Shown here: piece after piece, positions 6,300-6,514 of the stretch
How positions within the stretch are numbered: the stretch's first letter is position 1
Layout: every line of letters starts with the position of its first letter
Source of the DNA: Acidobacteriota bacterium
GTDB lineage: Bacteria > Acidobacteriota > Vicinamibacteria > Marinacidobacterales > SMYC01
Assembly: GCA_029263435.1 (NCBI GenBank)
Contig: JAJCXL010000029.1
Coordinates: 1-6,514, forward strand
Direction of reading: 5' to 3'
Length of the DNA stretch: 6,514 bases
Position numbers and translations under genes: made by a program
The notes under the pieces: generated by a model
Seen by the model: the letters and a program-made list of their open reading frames with translations, nothing else
What the model was told of the DNA's origin: nothing
The model's database searches: none

Positions 6300-6514
6300 T
6301 CAAGAATCGTCATCGACGAGGTCCCTCATGAGGTCGCCATAGCTGCCTCGTTCGCGAACGAGCCGAGCGCGACCCTTCGCGATGAGCACTTCCGGGGGCG
6401 TCGTATGGCTCAAAAAGCCGAGCGGGCTAGCGGCTCGCGCATAAGCGCCGGATTGGAACACCCCCACCAAGTCGCCCACCTTCACCGAAGGTAACGGGAG
6501 CTTGCGCGCCAGGG
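6300..6514 (-). CDS. PLP-dependent decarboxylase, exosortase A-associated type, C-terminal end (partial)
   Basis: The last 71 residues of a gene entering from the right edge on the minus strand; the frame is open to the edge and stops at TGA 6302-6300. The end of the protein reads LARKLPLPSVKVGDLVGVFQ, then SGAYARAASPLGFLSHTTPP and EVLI. This matches the C-terminus of fold-type III ornithine/diaminopimelate decarboxylase-like enzymes, in which a conserved 'GD...F..GAY' motif places a Tyr near the PLP and substrate. The 'SP..FLSH..P.EVL' ending is what I recall for the pyridoxal-dependent decarboxylase that accompanies exosortase A systems (TIGR03099), rather than true LysA. Its substrate is not established; in such loci it is usually near an acyl-CoA ligase and an acyl carrier protein, which would lie right of the window. 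The PLP lysine is outside the window. The final 20 residues after the motif are charged and not recognised. It converges on the deacetylase with 23 bases between stops. Confidence 0.82.
   Translation of the reverse strand, partial: LARKLPLPSVKVGDLVGVFQSGAYARAASPLGFLSHTTPPEVLIAKGRARLVRERGSYGDLMRDLVDDDS

Noticed and set aside
6273..6494. 73-codon plus-strand frame starting at an ATGA overlap with the deacetylase stop
   Set aside because: The overlap looks like coupling, but the opposite strand encodes the recognisable decarboxylase C-terminus (GDLVGVFQSGAY, FLSH), and this product has no family features.

Overview
The window is a piece of a bacterial exopolysaccharide (EPS) locus of the exosortase-associated type. 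Base composition is fairly high in GC (roughly 58-60% by eye) and coding is dense, with no gap longer than about 50 bases. There are no RNA genes, insertion sequences, CRISPR arrays or long repeats. Several genes resemble families that travel with exosortase A/PEP-CTERM systems of Gram-negative bacteria: the amidotransferase tail, the glycosyltransferase and the decarboxylase tail. A Gram-negative, proteobacterial or Myxococcota/Deltaproteobacteria-like host is therefore the best guess, but the window has no taxonomic marker and the lineage is not resolved.

Layout, left to right. Bases 1-2720 hold a tightly packed plus-strand operon: the 3' end of an asparagine-synthase-type amidotransferase (1-219), a GT4 glycosyltransferase overlapping it by 44 bases (176-1393), and an AlgD-like GDP-mannose/UDP-glucose 6-dehydrogenase 10 bases further on (1404-2720). 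An FkbM-type methyltransferase follows after a 48-base gap (2769-3455). It runs into a convergent minus-strand gene for a 571-residue protein with two acyltransferase folds, a CelD/BioF2-like domain and a GNAT domain (3471-5186). That gene is divergent from a plus-strand polysaccharide deacetylase of the NodB/CE4 family (about 5251-6276), and the two share a very short intergenic region. The deacetylase in turn converges on the 3' end of a PLP-dependent decarboxylase that enters from the right edge (6300-6514, minus).

Taken together (inference), the genes would make and decorate a surface or secreted polysaccharide. The dehydrogenase supplies a uronic-acid sugar nucleotide, the GT4 enzyme adds a sugar, and FkbM methylates a hydroxyl. 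The deacetylase and the acyltransferase could change the N- or O-acyl pattern. The amidotransferase and decarboxylase belong to the small accessory set often found in exosortase A loci. The exosortase itself, polymerase, flippase and acyl-CoA ligase are not in the window and would be expected just outside it. I see no wholly new system. The most interesting part is the divergent deacetylase and two-domain acyltransferase pair.
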